DNA of 64,000 bases from Sulfuricurvum sp. GTDB lineage: Bacteria > Campylobacterota > Campylobacteria > Campylobacterales > Sulfurimonadaceae. Below the pieces are notes generated by a model. It did not search any database. It had not been told where the DNA came from and was given only the letters and a program-made list of their open reading frames with translations. The stretch lies in assembly GCA_028718525.1 (NCBI GenBank), contig JAQULP010000008.1:1-64000 (forward strand), written 5' to 3'. Position 1 is the first letter of the stretch, and each line of letters begins with the position of its first letter. Below are positions 1-8,517 of the stretch, one piece after another. Both the position numbers and the translations under genes were made by a program.

Positions 1-129
1 GATCAAGTGGTCAATACCGTTGTTGAATCCGCCCGAACCGGTAAAATCGGTGACGGCAAAATCTTTGTGAGCGATATCAGCAAAATTGTCCGTATCCGTA
101 CCGGTGAAACCGATATCGAAGCCATCTAA
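1..129 (+). CDS. glnK: P-II nitrogen regulatory protein, C-terminal end (partial)
   Basis: The window opens inside a gene. The first 42 codons in frame 1 encode the C-terminal part of a P-II signalling protein: the run with [10 protein letters not shown] and the ending [12 protein letters not shown] are the conserved P-II C-terminal signature and the last beta strand and loop. P-II proteins sense 2-oxoglutarate and ATP/ADP and bind the ammonium channel AmtB. The amtB gene follows about 135 bp downstream on the same strand, the classical glnK-amtB arrangement, so glnK is preferred to glnB. The uridylylated T-loop lies upstream of the window and cannot be inspected. Confidence 0.9.
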   Translation, partial: DQVVNTVVESARTGKIGDGKIFVSDISKIVRIRTGETDIEAI

Positions 130-147
130 CGTTTACTGCTTCGGTAA

Positions 148-205
148 GGGACCCAAAAAAAGGGTCCTATTTCTTAACATGATTAAAAAATAATCAGTTT
201 TTTTT
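148..205 (+). terminator. Tandem hairpins between glnK and amtB
   Basis: A GC-rich stem (148-154 with 162-168, A-rich loop, one G-T pair) is followed by an AT-rich stem TGATTA/TAATCA (180-185 with 191-196) that runs straight into eight T residues (198-205). The second has the form of a weak intrinsic terminator. Together they may end glnK transcripts or attenuate read-through into amtB. Confidence 0.45.
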
Positions 206-227
206 CTTTAATCCATCGAATTGGATA

Positions 228-233
228 TATAAT
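228..233 (+). promoter_or_regulatory. Putative -10 box of amtB
   Basis: TATAAT lies 31 bp upstream of the amtB ATG in an AT-rich stretch, with a Shine-Dalgarno AAAGGTG between. No convincing -35 box is seen, as is usual for housekeeping promoters of Campylobacterota. Confidence 0.5.
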
Positions 234-264
234 GCACACCTTTATCTTGAATTAAAGGTGATGC

Positions 265-1443
265 ATGGATACTTCCTATGTCATTGATACTCTCTTTACC
301 CTCTTCTCGATTACGTTAATTATTCTGATGGTTCCCGGTTTTGCCATGCTCGAAGCAGGCCTTGTCCGGACAAAAAATGTTTCGAGTGTCTTGACCGTCA
401 ACGTTATGATTTATGCCGTGGCTTCAATGGCGTTTATTCTGGTGGGATTTCATCTCGCTTTTGGTGATACGCAAACCCAGACAATGAGTCATTGGGCTTT
501 TATCATGTTTCAAATGGCTTTTGTCGGTAAAGCCATTAATATTATGAGCGGCGGTGTGGGTGAACGGGCAAAAATTTTGCCGTTGACTATTTTTACGGTG
601 ATTATGGGTGCTTTGCTTTATCCCGCTGTTGTTAATATCAGCTGGGGAAACGATTGGCTTGCCGGTACAATGTTTGATATCAACATGGTGGATTTAGCCG
701 GTTCGACGGTTATCCATTCTACCGGAGGCTGGGCACTTCTTGCGGCAATTTTGGTGATCGGCCCCCGAAAAGGGCGTTATGTTCAGGGGCAAATCCGTGT
801 TATCCCCGCTTCCAATATTCCGCTTGTCGTATTGGGTGCTATGTTGCTTTGGATCGGATGGTTCGGTTTCAACGGCGGATCGGTCGGTTCTATTTCGACG
901 AAAGAGGCGGCAGACTCGGTAGCAATGACCATTTTTAATACCAATACGGCGGGACTTGCTGGGGCACTTTCGGCCGGAATTTTCATCTATCTGCGCTATA
1001 AACTGTTCGATATTACCATGATTTTGAACGGTGCTTTGGGGGGCTTGGTGGCGATTACGGCAGGGCCCCATCTGTATAGCGTATACGATTCGATTATGAT
1101 TGGAGTGATCGGCGGTATTCTGGTCGTATTGGCCGTTCCTCTATTTGACCGATTTCGTCTCGATGACCCTGTCGGTGCTCTATCGGTCCATTTGGTCAAC
1201 GGAATCTGGGGAACTTTAGCGGTAGGTATTTTTGCCGGAAATGCCGAAAAAGGGATTACCTTGGTGAATCAACTCAAAGGGGTTGCCGAAATCGGAGTGT
1301 TTGTTTTCACTATCTCCTTTGTAATCATCTATCTGCTTAATAAAGCGGTTGCTTTCCGTGCATCGGATGAAGATCAAGTTCAAGGATTGGATGTGAGCGA
1401 ATGCGGACTTGAAGCCTATCCTGAATTCAAACGGGCAATATAA
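265..1443 (+). CDS. amtB: Ammonium transporter Amt
   Basis: A 392-residue polytopic inner-membrane protein of the Amt/MEP/Rh family, which conducts ammonium or ammonia into the cell. About eleven hydrophobic segments are visible, starting at residue 8. The pore twin-histidine pair is recognisable as H151 (in VIHSTGGWALL) and H309 (in GALSVHLVNGIWG). There is no clear signal peptide before helix 1. The ATG at 265 is chosen because it follows AAAGGTG at a good distance; another ATG four bases upstream is out of frame. It pairs functionally with the P-II gene just upstream, which would block the channel under nitrogen sufficiency. Confidence 0.95.
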   Translation: MDTSYVIDTLFTLFSITLIILMVPGFAMLEAGLVRTKNVSSVLTVNVMIYAVASMAFILVGFHLAFGDTQTQTMSHWAFIMFQMAFVGKAINIMSGGVGERAKILPLTIFTVIMGALLYPAVVNISWGNDWLAGTMFDINMVDLAGSTVIHSTGGWALLAAILVIGPRKGRYVQGQIRVIPASNIPLVVLGAMLLWIGWFGFNGGSVGSISTKEAADSVAMTIFNTNTAGLAGALSAGIFIYLRYKLFDITMILNGALGGLVAITAGPHLYSVYDSIMIGVIGGILVVLAVPLFDRFRLDDPVGALSVHLVNGIWGTLAVGIFAGNAEKGITLVNQLKGVAEIGVFVFTISFVIIYLLNKAVAFRASDEDQVQGLDVSECGLEAYPEFKRAI

Positions 1444-1559
1444 GTATACGCCATCCGATTGGATCCCGTTTTTCGGGGGGTATTTCCTCGCCAAGGGGTT
1501 CAAATTTTCCCAACGAGGTTTTCTCGCGTCGGCTCTCGTATCGAGGCTTCATTTTAGCC

Positions 1560-1596
1560 GCGCGGAGATACGATTTCCGACGTAAAATCTCCGCGC
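1560..1596. repeat. 10-bp inverted repeat in the amtB-phosphohexomutase gap
   Basis: GCGCGGAGAT (1560-1569) and its exact complement ATCTCCGCGC (1587-1596) flank a 17-base loop. The gap at 1444-1725 holds no supported gene. The hairpin has no T-tract, so it is not a standard terminator. It resembles in style the GC-rich hairpins found in other gaps of this window. Confidence 0.5.
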
Positions 1597-1692
1597 AGAA
1601 ACCGCACTGGATTAACACTTTTGTAACACTTCCTCGCTACTCTTTTCCCCTGGGTTTTGCCCGTCTAAAAGACTCTTTTACTAACTGCATTG

Positions 1693-1698
1693 TATAAT
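1693..1698 (+). promoter_or_regulatory. Putative -10 box of the phosphohexomutase operon
   Basis: TATAAT lies 27 bp upstream of the ATG at 1726, with AAGGA as ribosome-binding site between. It probably drives 1726 onwards, since the next genes overlap or nearly touch. Confidence 0.5.
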
Positions 1699-1725
1699 TG
1701 GTTACTGTTAATTATAAGGAACTAA

Positions 1726-3102
1726 ATGAGTATTTATCGTGAATATGATATCCGTGGCATTTATGAAAAAGAGCTGAATGAAGAGACCATTACCCGGTTG
1801 GGATACGCGTTGGCCGAAGAGATGAAAACATACGGAGATTACGTTGCGGTCGGTTACGATGCACGTTCCCATTCTCCGGTATTATTCGAATATCTGAGTG
1901 CCGGACTGAACGCCGGAGGGATGAAAGTCCTGGGTATGGGGCTGGTTCCGACGCCGGTCAACTATTTTTGCAATTACCAGAGTTTTGAGGGAATAACGCC
2001 GTGTGCCTCCGTTATGATTACCGGATCTCATAATCCGAGTGAATACAACGGGTTTAAAATTACGATCAACAAAGCCCCGTTTTTCGGAGAATCCATCTAC
2101 GCCATCGGGCGTAAAATCGATGCAATGGATTTCCCCGTCAAAGTAGACCGACAGGTTATAGAGATTGATGCGCTTAGCCGCTATAAGAATTTTATGGTCG
2201 AATCATTTGCCCATCTGCGCGGAATGAAAGAGAAGATCGTCTACGATTGCGGTAATGGGGTTGCGGGTGTTATATTGCCGGAGATTTTTGCCGAATTGGG
2301 ACTCGACGCAAAAGGGATTTACATCGAACCCGACGGGACGTTTCCGAATCACCATCCCGATCCGAGTGAAGAGCATAATCTCGAAGATATTAAAAAACTG
2401 TTGGCATCGGACGGCGATATTGCGTTTGCGTATGACGGTGATGCCGATCGGATTGCCGTATTAACCCATAAAAACAATATCAAAGGGGATATGATGGCCC
2501 TTTTGTACGCTATGAAAATGGAAAACCCTACCGTGATCGGCGAGGTGAAATGTTCGCAGGTGATGTACGATACGCTGCATGAACGGGGTGCAACGGCCGT
2601 GATGTACAAAACAGGCCATTCCAATTTAAAAGTTAAAATGAAAGAACTTCATGCCGATTTGGCCTGTGAAGTGAGCGGGCATGTCTTTTTTGCCGATCGC
2701 TATTTCGGATACGACGATGCGCTGTACGCAACGTTGCGTATGTTGGAACTGGTGCATGAGGGGATCGATCTGGATGAAGAAATTGCCAAATTGCCTCAAG
2801 TATTTTCAACGGAAGAGATCAAGGTAAAAACGACGGAACAGGAAAAGTTTCGGTTAATGGAAAAACTGAAACTATTATTGAAAACCCCTCCCGAGTGGTT
2901 TCCGGAAATTCGGGATATTATTGAGGTTGACGGTGTTCGCGTTATTTTCGATAAGGGGTGGGGGCTTGTCCGTGCCAGCAATACGACCCCAATCCTCGTT
3001 ACCCGTTTTGAATCGACGGAGCAGGCTGAGGCCGTTCGCTATGAAGAAGCGCTGAATGCCCTCATAGTAGAAGCAAAAAATCAATTAAAGGGTGAAGGAT
3101 GA
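1726..3102 (+). CDS. Phosphomannomutase/phosphoglucomutase
   Basis: A 458-residue alpha-D-phosphohexomutase that interconverts hexose 6- and 1-phosphates for sugar-nucleotide and surface polysaccharide synthesis; cytoplasmic. The four signature loops are present: catalytic phosphoserine S101 in TGSHNP, metal-binding DGDADR at 237-242, the sugar-specificity loop EVSGH at 315-319, and the phosphate-binding RASNTTP at 416-422. The EVSGH loop is typical of the PMM/PGM (AlgC/ManB) subgroup, so both mannose and glucose phosphates are plausible substrates. The stop codon overlaps the start of pyrC (ATGA), indicating translational coupling. Confidence 0.92.
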   Translation: MSIYREYDIRGIYEKELNEETITRLGYALAEEMKTYGDYVAVGYDARSHSPVLFEYLSAGLNAGGMKVLGMGLVPTPVNYFCNYQSFEGITPCASVMITGSHNPSEYNGFKITINKAPFFGESIYAIGRKIDAMDFPVKVDRQVIEIDALSRYKNFMVESFAHLRGMKEKIVYDCGNGVAGVILPEIFAELGLDAKGIYIEPDGTFPNHHPDPSEEHNLEDIKKLLASDGDIAFAYDGDADRIAVLTHKNNIKGDMMALLYAMKMENPTVIGEVKCSQVMYDTLHERGATAVMYKTGHSNLKVKMKELHADLACEVSGHVFFADRYFGYDDALYATLRMLELVHEGIDLDEEIAKLPQVFSTEEIKVKTTEQEKFRLMEKLKLLLKTPPEWFPEIRDIIEVDGVRVIFDKGWGLVRASNTTPILVTRFESTEQAEAVRYEEALNALIVEAKNQLKGEG

Positions 3103-4106
3103 AAACGATTACATTAACTATGCCGCTGGATATGCATGTCCATCTTCGTGACGGCGAGATGCTTGAGACGGTTGCACCCCTTACGTCATACAGTTTTAGC
3201 GGTGCACTGGTGATGCCGAATCTGGTCCCTCCCGTTACGACGCTCGAAGCGGTCAAAAGTTATCGGAGCCGGATCAAAAAAGCGATGGAATCGGATGATT
3301 TCGAACCCTACATGACCCTTTTTTACCAAAACTACAGCCGTACTTTTTTAGAAAGCGTTCAGGACGATATTACCGCTATCAAACTCTATCCCAGCGGTGT
3401 AACGACCAATTCGGAGGGGGGTGTATCGAGTTTTGATATCGAATCGATGCGGGAGACCCTTGAAGCCATGTCTGATTTGGGGATCGTCCTTTCGGTACAC
3501 GGTGAGACAAACGGATTTGTGATGGACCGGGAAGCGGAATTTATGAGCGTGTACGAGATGCTGGCCAGCAATTTTCCGAAACTCAAAATTGTTATGGAAC
3601 ATATTACGACGGCAGAAGCGGTAGAGATGCTGGACCGTTACGATAACCTGTATGCGACGATTACGGTACACCATCTGATGATTACCCTTGACGATGTGGC
3701 GGGCGGGATGCTCCGACCCCATCTGTTTTGCAAACCGATAGCCAAACGTCCTCACGACCGCGCCGCACTCTTGAATGTGGCTCTTGCGGCCCATCCGAAA
3801 GTGATGTTCGGTTCCGATTCTGCACCTCACCCTAAACACACAAAGGAGTCCTGCGGATGCGGAGCCGGCGTGTTTACCGCACCGATTGCTTTGCAGCTGC
3901 TGTGTGAGATTTTTGAAGCACACGATAAACTGGATAATCTTCAAGCGTTTGTGAGCGATAACGCTCAACGTATTTATGGGATTTGTGCCGAATACAAAGA
4001 AGTCGTTTTGGAAAAACGTGATTTTCATGTCCCTGAATTGTACGGCAGTGTCGTGCCGATGCGGGCGGGAGAAATTTTAACATGGTCCATTGAGCGTGTC
4101 GACTAA
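3099..4106 (+). CDS. pyrC: Dihydroorotase
   Basis: A 335-residue amidohydrolase that closes N-carbamoyl-aspartate to dihydroorotate in pyrimidine synthesis; cytoplasmic. The N-terminal zinc motif HVHLRDG (H13, H15) and the carboxylated lysine K95 in AIKLYPSG are present, along with later metal histidines in VHGE and MEHITT. The aspartate of the FGSDSAPH motif is intact. Length and motifs match the type II (E. coli-like) PyrC. It starts in the stop codon of the phosphohexomutase gene, and its 3' end overlaps the following response regulator by some 11-17 bases. Confidence 0.95.
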   Translation: MKTITLTMPLDMHVHLRDGEMLETVAPLTSYSFSGALVMPNLVPPVTTLEAVKSYRSRIKKAMESDDFEPYMTLFYQNYSRTFLESVQDDITAIKLYPSGVTTNSEGGVSSFDIESMRETLEAMSDLGIVLSVHGETNGFVMDREAEFMSVYEMLASNFPKLKIVMEHITTAEAVEMLDRYDNLYATITVHHLMITLDDVAGGMLRPHLFCKPIAKRPHDRAALLNVALAAHPKVMFGSDSAPHPKHTKESCGCGAGVFTAPIALQLLCEIFEAHDKLDNLQAFVSDNAQRIYGICAEYKEVVLEKRDFHVPELYGSVVPMRAGEILTWSIERVD

Positions 4107-4752
4107 AATCTTGCTTCTGGAAGACGATTTGCTGTTCGGCGAATCGATTATGGACGTATTGGAAGAGGAGGGATTTGACGTAGTGCTGTGCCGGAACGGA
4201 CAGTCGGCGTTGGATGAGACCTTTAAAAACCATTTCGACCTCTATCTTCTCGATATCAATGTCCCCCTGATTGACGGACTCTCGCTCTTAAAAGAGCTCC
4301 GTCGTGCCGACGATACGACTCCAACCATTTATCTCACCTCTCATCAAGAGATTGAAACCCTCTCCAAAGCATTTGAAATCGGTGCAGACGATTATCTCAA
4401 AAAACCGTTTGATACGAATGAACTGCTTATCCGAATTCAGGCGCTATTGCGACGCAGTAAAGGGAAAAATCGCTGTTGTGTAGGAGAACTTTGTCTTGAT
4501 GAACGGCATAAATGTATTTTACTGGGGGGAAAAGAGATCCCTTTTTCCCTCAAAGAGTATCAGCTTATGGCCCTTTTTATCCGTAATGCCGGAGAGATTG
4601 TTACCAAGGAGATGATTATGGATACGTTATGGAACCCTTCGGAGATGATTAGCGACGGGGCGATTCGTGTTTACATTAATCGTCTTAAACAGGAGATCGG
4701 ATCGGATCTGATCGTTAACATTCGCGGTGTAGGATATCGCCTTGTTTCGTAG
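4090..4752 (+). CDS. OmpR/PhoB-family response regulator
   Basis: A two-domain response regulator of about 220 residues. The receiver domain (about 5-115) has the acidic pair E11-D12, phosphoacceptor D55 in LLDINVPLIDG and the conserved lysine in LKKPF. The C-terminal half (about 125-220) is a winged-helix DNA-binding domain ending in GVGYRLVS. It precedes and overlaps a histidine kinase gene by 11 bases, so the two form a cognate pair. The start is uncertain: TTG at 4090 or GTG at 4096, both inside pyrC, and neither has a strong ribosome-binding site. Confidence 0.9.
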   Translation: MSVSTKILLLEDDLLFGESIMDVLEEEGFDVVLCRNGQSALDETFKNHFDLYLLDINVPLIDGLSLLKELRRADDTTPTIYLTSHQEIETLSKAFEIGADDYLKKPFDTNELLIRIQALLRRSKGKNRCCVGELCLDERHKCILLGGKEIPFSLKEYQLMALFIRNAGEIVTKEMIMDTLWNPSEMISDGAIRVYINRLKQEIGSDLIVNIRGVGYRLVS

Positions 4753-5587
4753 TGTTACCATTGCCCTGGCCTCACTTTATGTGACGACAACGGCTATTTT
4801 GATTTTCGGAATCTATTACGTCCATGACGTATTAGGGGTAAATCAGTGGGGGGTTATCGCATTTGTCTCGTTGATTCTTACGCTGGTTGCGGGGAGCGTG
4901 TTGGCTAACATTGCGATTGCCCCGCTAAAAGAGCATTTTGAACATTTGGAGCGGTTTTCAAAAGAGACGCTCCATGAATTGAATCTACCGATCAATACGA
5001 TTAGCGCCAATGTACAAATGCTTCGGAAAACGCATACCGATGAGAAAAGCCTTCGGCGGCTGGAGAGGATTGAGACGGCTTCGGAGATGCTTCAAGAACG
5101 GTATAATGAGCTCGATTATTTAATCAAAAAGCAGACGGAGCGCGAAAAAATCGACTCTTTTGATGTGGGGGAGTTGATTGATGAGCGGTTACGTTTCCTC
5201 CGTTCGCTTTATCCGTCGGTAACGTGGGAACTATCTTTGGAGCCGTGCACGGTAAAACTGGATCGGATCGGATTGGGAAAAGTGATTGACAACCTCATAG
5301 AAAACGGTGTGAAGTACTCTGCCAATTCCCCTGTGATCACCGTCCGAACGGGTGAGCACTATTTGAGTATTTGTGATCAGGGGATTGGAATGGACGAGAT
5401 CACTTTGATGCGTATCTATGAACGGTATTATCAAAGCGATTCGACCATGGCGGGGTACGGTATCGGGCTGAGTCTTGTAAAACGTTACTGCGACCGTCAC
5501 CATATACATTTGCACGTTGCTTCGCAAGTCGGGGCAGGGACGTGTATCAAACTTGAATTTAAAAAAGGAGAAATAGATGGAAAATAG
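4742..5587 (+). CDS. Sensor histidine kinase
   Basis: A 281-residue membrane histidine kinase, partner of the overlapping response regulator. Two transmembrane helices (about 5-27 and 37-60) enclose only about ten residues, so there is almost no periplasmic sensor domain. The stimulus may be sensed in the membrane or through a partner. The H-box histidine is H78 in SKETLHELNLPI, where the usual HELRTP motif has become HELNLPI. The ATPase domain shows the N-box (LIENGVKYS), the G1 box (DQGIGM) and the G2 box (GYGIGLSLV). The start is a TTG within the preceding gene. exbB starts 11 bases before the kinase stop codon. Confidence 0.9.
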   Translation: MFRSVTIALASLYVTTTAILIFGIYYVHDVLGVNQWGVIAFVSLILTLVAGSVLANIAIAPLKEHFEHLERFSKETLHELNLPINTISANVQMLRKTHTDEKSLRRLERIETASEMLQERYNELDYLIKKQTEREKIDSFDVGELIDERLRFLRSLYPSVTWELSLEPCTVKLDRIGLGKVIDNLIENGVKYSANSPVITVRTGEHYLSICDQGIGMDEITLMRIYERYYQSDSTMAGYGIGLSLVKRYCDRHHIHLHVASQVGAGTCIKLEFKKGEIDGK

Positions 5588-6026
5588 TTGGCTTGGTTGG
5601 GCACATGATGCGGTGGATTACGGAATCATCGGAATCTTGGTACTTATGAGTGTCGTGTCTTTATGGCTGTTTATCGAACGCCTAATGGCGTATGGGGCAA
5701 TACGTATTAGCGATTATGAGTCCAAAGAGGAACTTGAACTGGATTTGGGGAATAACGTTTCAACCATCGCTACAATCGGTTCAAATGCGCCGTACGTAGG
5801 ACTTTTGGGGACGGTTTTAGGGATTATGATCACGTTTTATACACTCGGTGATGTGGGTGCCGTCGATCCGAAAAAAATTATGACGGGGTTGGCTTTGGCC
5901 CTGAAAGCAACCGCCATGGGACTGGTTGTGGCTATCCCGGCGATTGTTTTTTATAATATCCTTCTCCGTAAAATGGAGCGTATTTTGGCAATGTGGGAGA
6001 TTAACGCTCACAAAAACCGAGGATAA
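5577..6026 (+). CDS. exbB: ExbB/TolQ-family proton channel subunit
   Basis: A 149-residue inner-membrane protein of the MotA/TolQ/ExbB family, which with ExbD turns proton-motive force into work on TonB. Three hydrophobic segments are seen (about 13-33, 68-92 and 105-127). The conserved second and third segments contain GLLGTVLGI and LALKATAMGLVVAIPA. It is the short ExbB type found in Campylobacterota. exbD follows after a 172-bp gap containing a hairpin. This motor may energise the TonB-dependent receptor at 29881-31920, though a TonB gene is not visible here. Confidence 0.9.
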   Translation: MENSWLGWAHDAVDYGIIGILVLMSVVSLWLFIERLMAYGAIRISDYESKEELELDLGNNVSTIATIGSNAPYVGLLGTVLGIMITFYTLGDVGAVDPKKIMTGLALALKATAMGLVVAIPAIVFYNILLRKMERILAMWEINAHKNRG

Positions 6027-6160
6027 TCATCAGAGATACCGGTATAGATACGCTCTCGAAGCGAACTCAGCGGGAGCAGAAGAGGCGTCGTTGAGTGAAA
6101 ATAGCTTCGTTTGCAGAGGTTTGGAATCCCAGGCGAAGGGGATGTCCCGCCGAACGATAG

Positions 6161-6178
6161 ATCGGAAATCATTCCGAT
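6161..6178. repeat. Hairpin in the exbB-exbD gap
   Basis: ATCGGAA (6161-6167) and TTCCGAT (6172-6178) form a perfect 7-bp stem with loop ATCA, ending about 20 bases before the exbD start. The right arm plus its flank (ATTCCGATAGC) recurs exactly in a hairpin just before hypA at 49985-49995. The whole 172-bp gap (6027-6198) lacks a supported gene and is unusually long for two genes that must be expressed together. Confidence 0.5.
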
Positions 6179-6198
6179 AGCATTTAAAAGGAGAAATT

Positions 6199-6582
6199 AT
6201 GAGATTGAAGCGGATTGATACGATCAACGTTATCCCTTTTATCGATATTATGCTGGTTTTGCTGGTGATGGTGCTGACGACGGCAACGTTCATCAAAACG
6301 GGACTTATCCCGGTTGATTTGCCGGAGGCCAAAGGGGCAGCGGCTGAACATAAACCCAGCGAATTGAAGCTGACCATCAAAAAAGACGGTACCCTATGGA
6401 TTGACGAGAAGAACGCCGTAACACTCGATCAGTTCGAACAACGGGTCACCGAAGGGGGAAAAGAGATGACGGTCGTATTGTACAGCGACAAAGAGGCGGC
6501 TTTTCAAAATTTTGTCGGGGTAATGGACGTTCTTAAGCGTCTCGGACACGAACAACTCTATATCGTCACGGACAAAAAGTAG
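6199..6582 (+). CDS. exbD: ExbD/TolR-family protein
   Basis: A 127-residue protein with one N-terminal transmembrane helix (about 12-34) and a periplasmic domain, the usual ExbD layout. The proton-carrying aspartate is expected in the helix, here in the IPFIDIMLVLLVM segment (D16). It works with ExbB (5577-6026) to power TonB-dependent outer-membrane transport. A strong AAAAGGAG ribosome-binding site precedes the ATG. The next gene starts five bases after its stop codon. Confidence 0.9.
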   Translation: MRLKRIDTINVIPFIDIMLVLLVMVLTTATFIKTGLIPVDLPEAKGAAAEHKPSELKLTIKKDGTLWIDEKNAVTLDQFEQRVTEGGKEMTVVLYSDKEAAFQNFVGVMDVLKRLGHEQLYIVTDKK

Positions 6583-6587
6583 CACGT

Positions 6588-7283
6588 ATGCACCAACTAA
6601 GCAACTATGTTTACGCACGCGATGAGCTTTTGGGGTGGGATATTCCGACCAAAAGGTTTCCGAACCCCTATCACGATTTTCCGTACATGGTGATCGAAGG
6701 GGTGCTTAGCCCTTCGGAATGCCGTGCGATAACGGATGCGGCTTTGGAAGATCATGAAGCGGTCAAAGCCAAGCTTCGGGGAAAAGCACTTGATACTGCC
6801 ATCCGAAAAACGGATATCCATACCCTCAGCCCTGAACATCTCGCCCTTTATCAACACCGTTTTGATGCGATTCGGGGTGAAATCGAAGCTTTTTTTGCCC
6901 TTTCGCTCAGCCGTGCGACGGACGTTCAGGTACTTGGGTATGAGAGCGGATCGTTTTATCTGAAACACAGTGACGATTCGAGTGAGCTTCGCAACCGAGA
7001 GGGAGAGACGGTAGGTTTTACCCCGGTAGCTCCGGAGCGAAAAGTGACGACGGTGTTATTTACCACCTCGTATACGCCTCATCCCACCGATAGAGATCAT
7101 TTTAGCGGGGGAGAGCTCCTTTTTAACTACCTTTGCGATCACTTGGGAAATACGATTACCCTCCGTCCTGAGGCCGGGGATATGGTGGTATTTTTGAGCA
7201 ACCCCTATTTTTCGCATGAAGTACTTCCCGTTAAAGAGGGGTTTAGACTTTCGCTGGTTCAATGGCATGATGCCCTTGGTTAA
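6588..7283 (+). CDS. 2-oxoglutarate/Fe(II)-dependent oxygenase (prolyl 4-hydroxylase-like)
   Basis: A 231-residue cytoplasmic enzyme of the 2OG-Fe(II) dioxygenase superfamily. The iron triad is H127 and D129 (in YLKHSDDS) with the distal H210 (in YFSHEVLPV), and R220 in GFRLSLVQW is placed to bind 2-oxoglutarate. The GGELLFN segment at about 174-180 is typical of prolyl-hydroxylase-like and PKHD-type families. The substrate cannot be told from the sequence. It sits directly behind exbBD; PKHD-type oxygenases often accompany iron-uptake genes, which is an analogy rather than proof. Confidence 0.82.
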   Translation: MHQLSNYVYARDELLGWDIPTKRFPNPYHDFPYMVIEGVLSPSECRAITDAALEDHEAVKAKLRGKALDTAIRKTDIHTLSPEHLALYQHRFDAIRGEIEAFFALSLSRATDVQVLGYESGSFYLKHSDDSSELRNREGETVGFTPVAPERKVTTVLFTTSYTPHPTDRDHFSGGELLFNYLCDHLGNTITLRPEAGDMVVFLSNPYFSHEVLPVKEGFRLSLVQWHDALG

Positions 7284-7339
7284 CGTCCGATCGACTCTGT
7301 AGCCGTTTGGGTTAATCCCTGATCGGGAAGAGATTGGGT

Positions 7340-7345
7340 TATAAT
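7340..7345 (+). promoter_or_regulatory. Putative -10 box of the DUF475 gene
   Basis: TATAAT lies 26 bp before the ATG at 7372, giving a short leader with TTAAGGAA as ribosome-binding site. The gene is therefore probably transcribed on its own. Confidence 0.45.
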
Positions 7346-7371
7346 TTCGGATCACTTTATTAAGGAATCCG

Positions 7372-8352
7372 ATGCGCTACTTTTACAGCTCGTTCGTGAT
7401 CATGGCATTGGGCCTGATTGCCTCTTACTATCTTGGCGGACTTGCCGCTATTTACATTACCCTCTTGTTGATCATTTTGGAAATTTCATTGTCGTTTGAT
7501 AATGCGGTGGTGAATGCCAAAGTGTTGGACACGTTAGAGCCCGTTTGGCAAAAACGGTTTATTTTCTTCGGTCTTCCGATTGCCGTTTTTGGGATGCGTT
7601 TGGTATTTCCCCTTGCGATTGTCGCCCTTGTTACGGGGATGGGGATGCTTGAGACATTGCAGGTAGCCATGGATGAACCAGAGCGGTACGAGAAGATCCT
7701 CAAATCCACGGAGTCTACGATTTTCGCCTTCGGAGGCGCTTTTTTGCTGATGGTTTTTTTGGATTTCTTTTTTCAGGAACATGATGTAAAATGGGTGACG
7801 TTTGTCGAAGGTTCCAAAATCGTCGAACGTTTTTCGGGAGTTGCCAACATTGAGTTGATTACCGCTATTATGGTCGGTATTATGCTGGGGCATTTGACAC
7901 AGGATTTCGGGGTCGTTCTCGCATTTATGTACGGGGTCTTGCTGCATTCGCTTTTGGGGATGCTGGACCATTTCCTCTCGTCAGATACCGTTAAAAGCGG
8001 TCTGGCCGGTTTTATTTATCTGGAAGTTTTGGATGCGAGTTTCAGCTTCGACGGTGTGATCGGGGCGTTTGCACTCACCAGCAATATTTTTATCATTATG
8101 ATCGGTTTGGGGGTAGGTGCGATGTTCGTCCGGAGCCTTACACTCTATTTCGTCGAACACAAAACACTCTCGGAATTTCGTTATCTTGAACACGGTGCCC
8201 ATTATGCGATCGGTATTTTGGCTTTGATTATGCTGATGAAAATTACGGTACACGTTAGTGAAATGGTTACGGGAACTATCGGTATCGGATTGATCACGAT
8301 AGCCTTTTTGCACTCGATTTGGGAAAACAGACGTCTTAGCCGTCTCCCGTAA
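7372..8352 (+). CDS. DUF475 / TerC-like integral membrane protein
   Basis: A 326-residue protein with about eight to nine hydrophobic helices, matching the DUF475 family of the TerC/LysE-like transporter superfamily. The acidic membrane motif EISLSFDNAVVNA (about 38-50) and its counterpart EVLDASFSFDGVIGA (about 219-233) are the typical paired EXXLSXDN-like repeats. Members of the wider TerC group are linked to metal (manganese, tellurite) handling, but no substrate is proven for DUF475. It stands alone between a short promoter region and a 165-bp gap. Confidence 0.85.
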   Translation: MRYFYSSFVIMALGLIASYYLGGLAAIYITLLLIILEISLSFDNAVVNAKVLDTLEPVWQKRFIFFGLPIAVFGMRLVFPLAIVALVTGMGMLETLQVAMDEPERYEKILKSTESTIFAFGGAFLLMVFLDFFFQEHDVKWVTFVEGSKIVERFSGVANIELITAIMVGIMLGHLTQDFGVVLAFMYGVLLHSLLGMLDHFLSSDTVKSGLAGFIYLEVLDASFSFDGVIGAFALTSNIFIIMIGLGVGAMFVRSLTLYFVEHKTLSEFRYLEHGAHYAIGILALIMLMKITVHVSEMVTGTIGIGLITIAFLHSIWENRRLSRLP

Positions 8353-8454
8353 CGGAATACTTATTTGGGAAAAAATTACACAATTACTGTTTAAATTCAA
8401 TTGATAGGGTGACAATTAGCGTATATCGACGCTAAACGATATAGAATAGACAAA

Positions 8455-8460
8455 TATAAT
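8455..8460 (+). promoter_or_regulatory. Putative -10 box of the diguanylate cyclase gene
   Basis: TATAAT occurs 58 bp before the ATG at 8518 in a strongly AT-rich stretch. GGGAGAAGG just before the ATG acts as ribosome-binding site. Confidence 0.4.
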
Positions 8461-8517
8461 AAAATTTTGATAATTTCGTTATTCTTATGAAGGTGAAATG
8501 GGAGAAGGATTTTAACA

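Noticed and set aside
1427-1618. 63-codon minus-strand frame in the gap after amtB
   Set aside because: Low-complexity basic product, no ribosome-binding site, and it spans the inverted repeat at 1560-1596. Treated as non-coding.
5926-6180. 84-codon plus-strand frame across the exbB end and the gap
   Set aside because: Overlaps exbB in another frame and ends in the intergenic hairpin; no domain.
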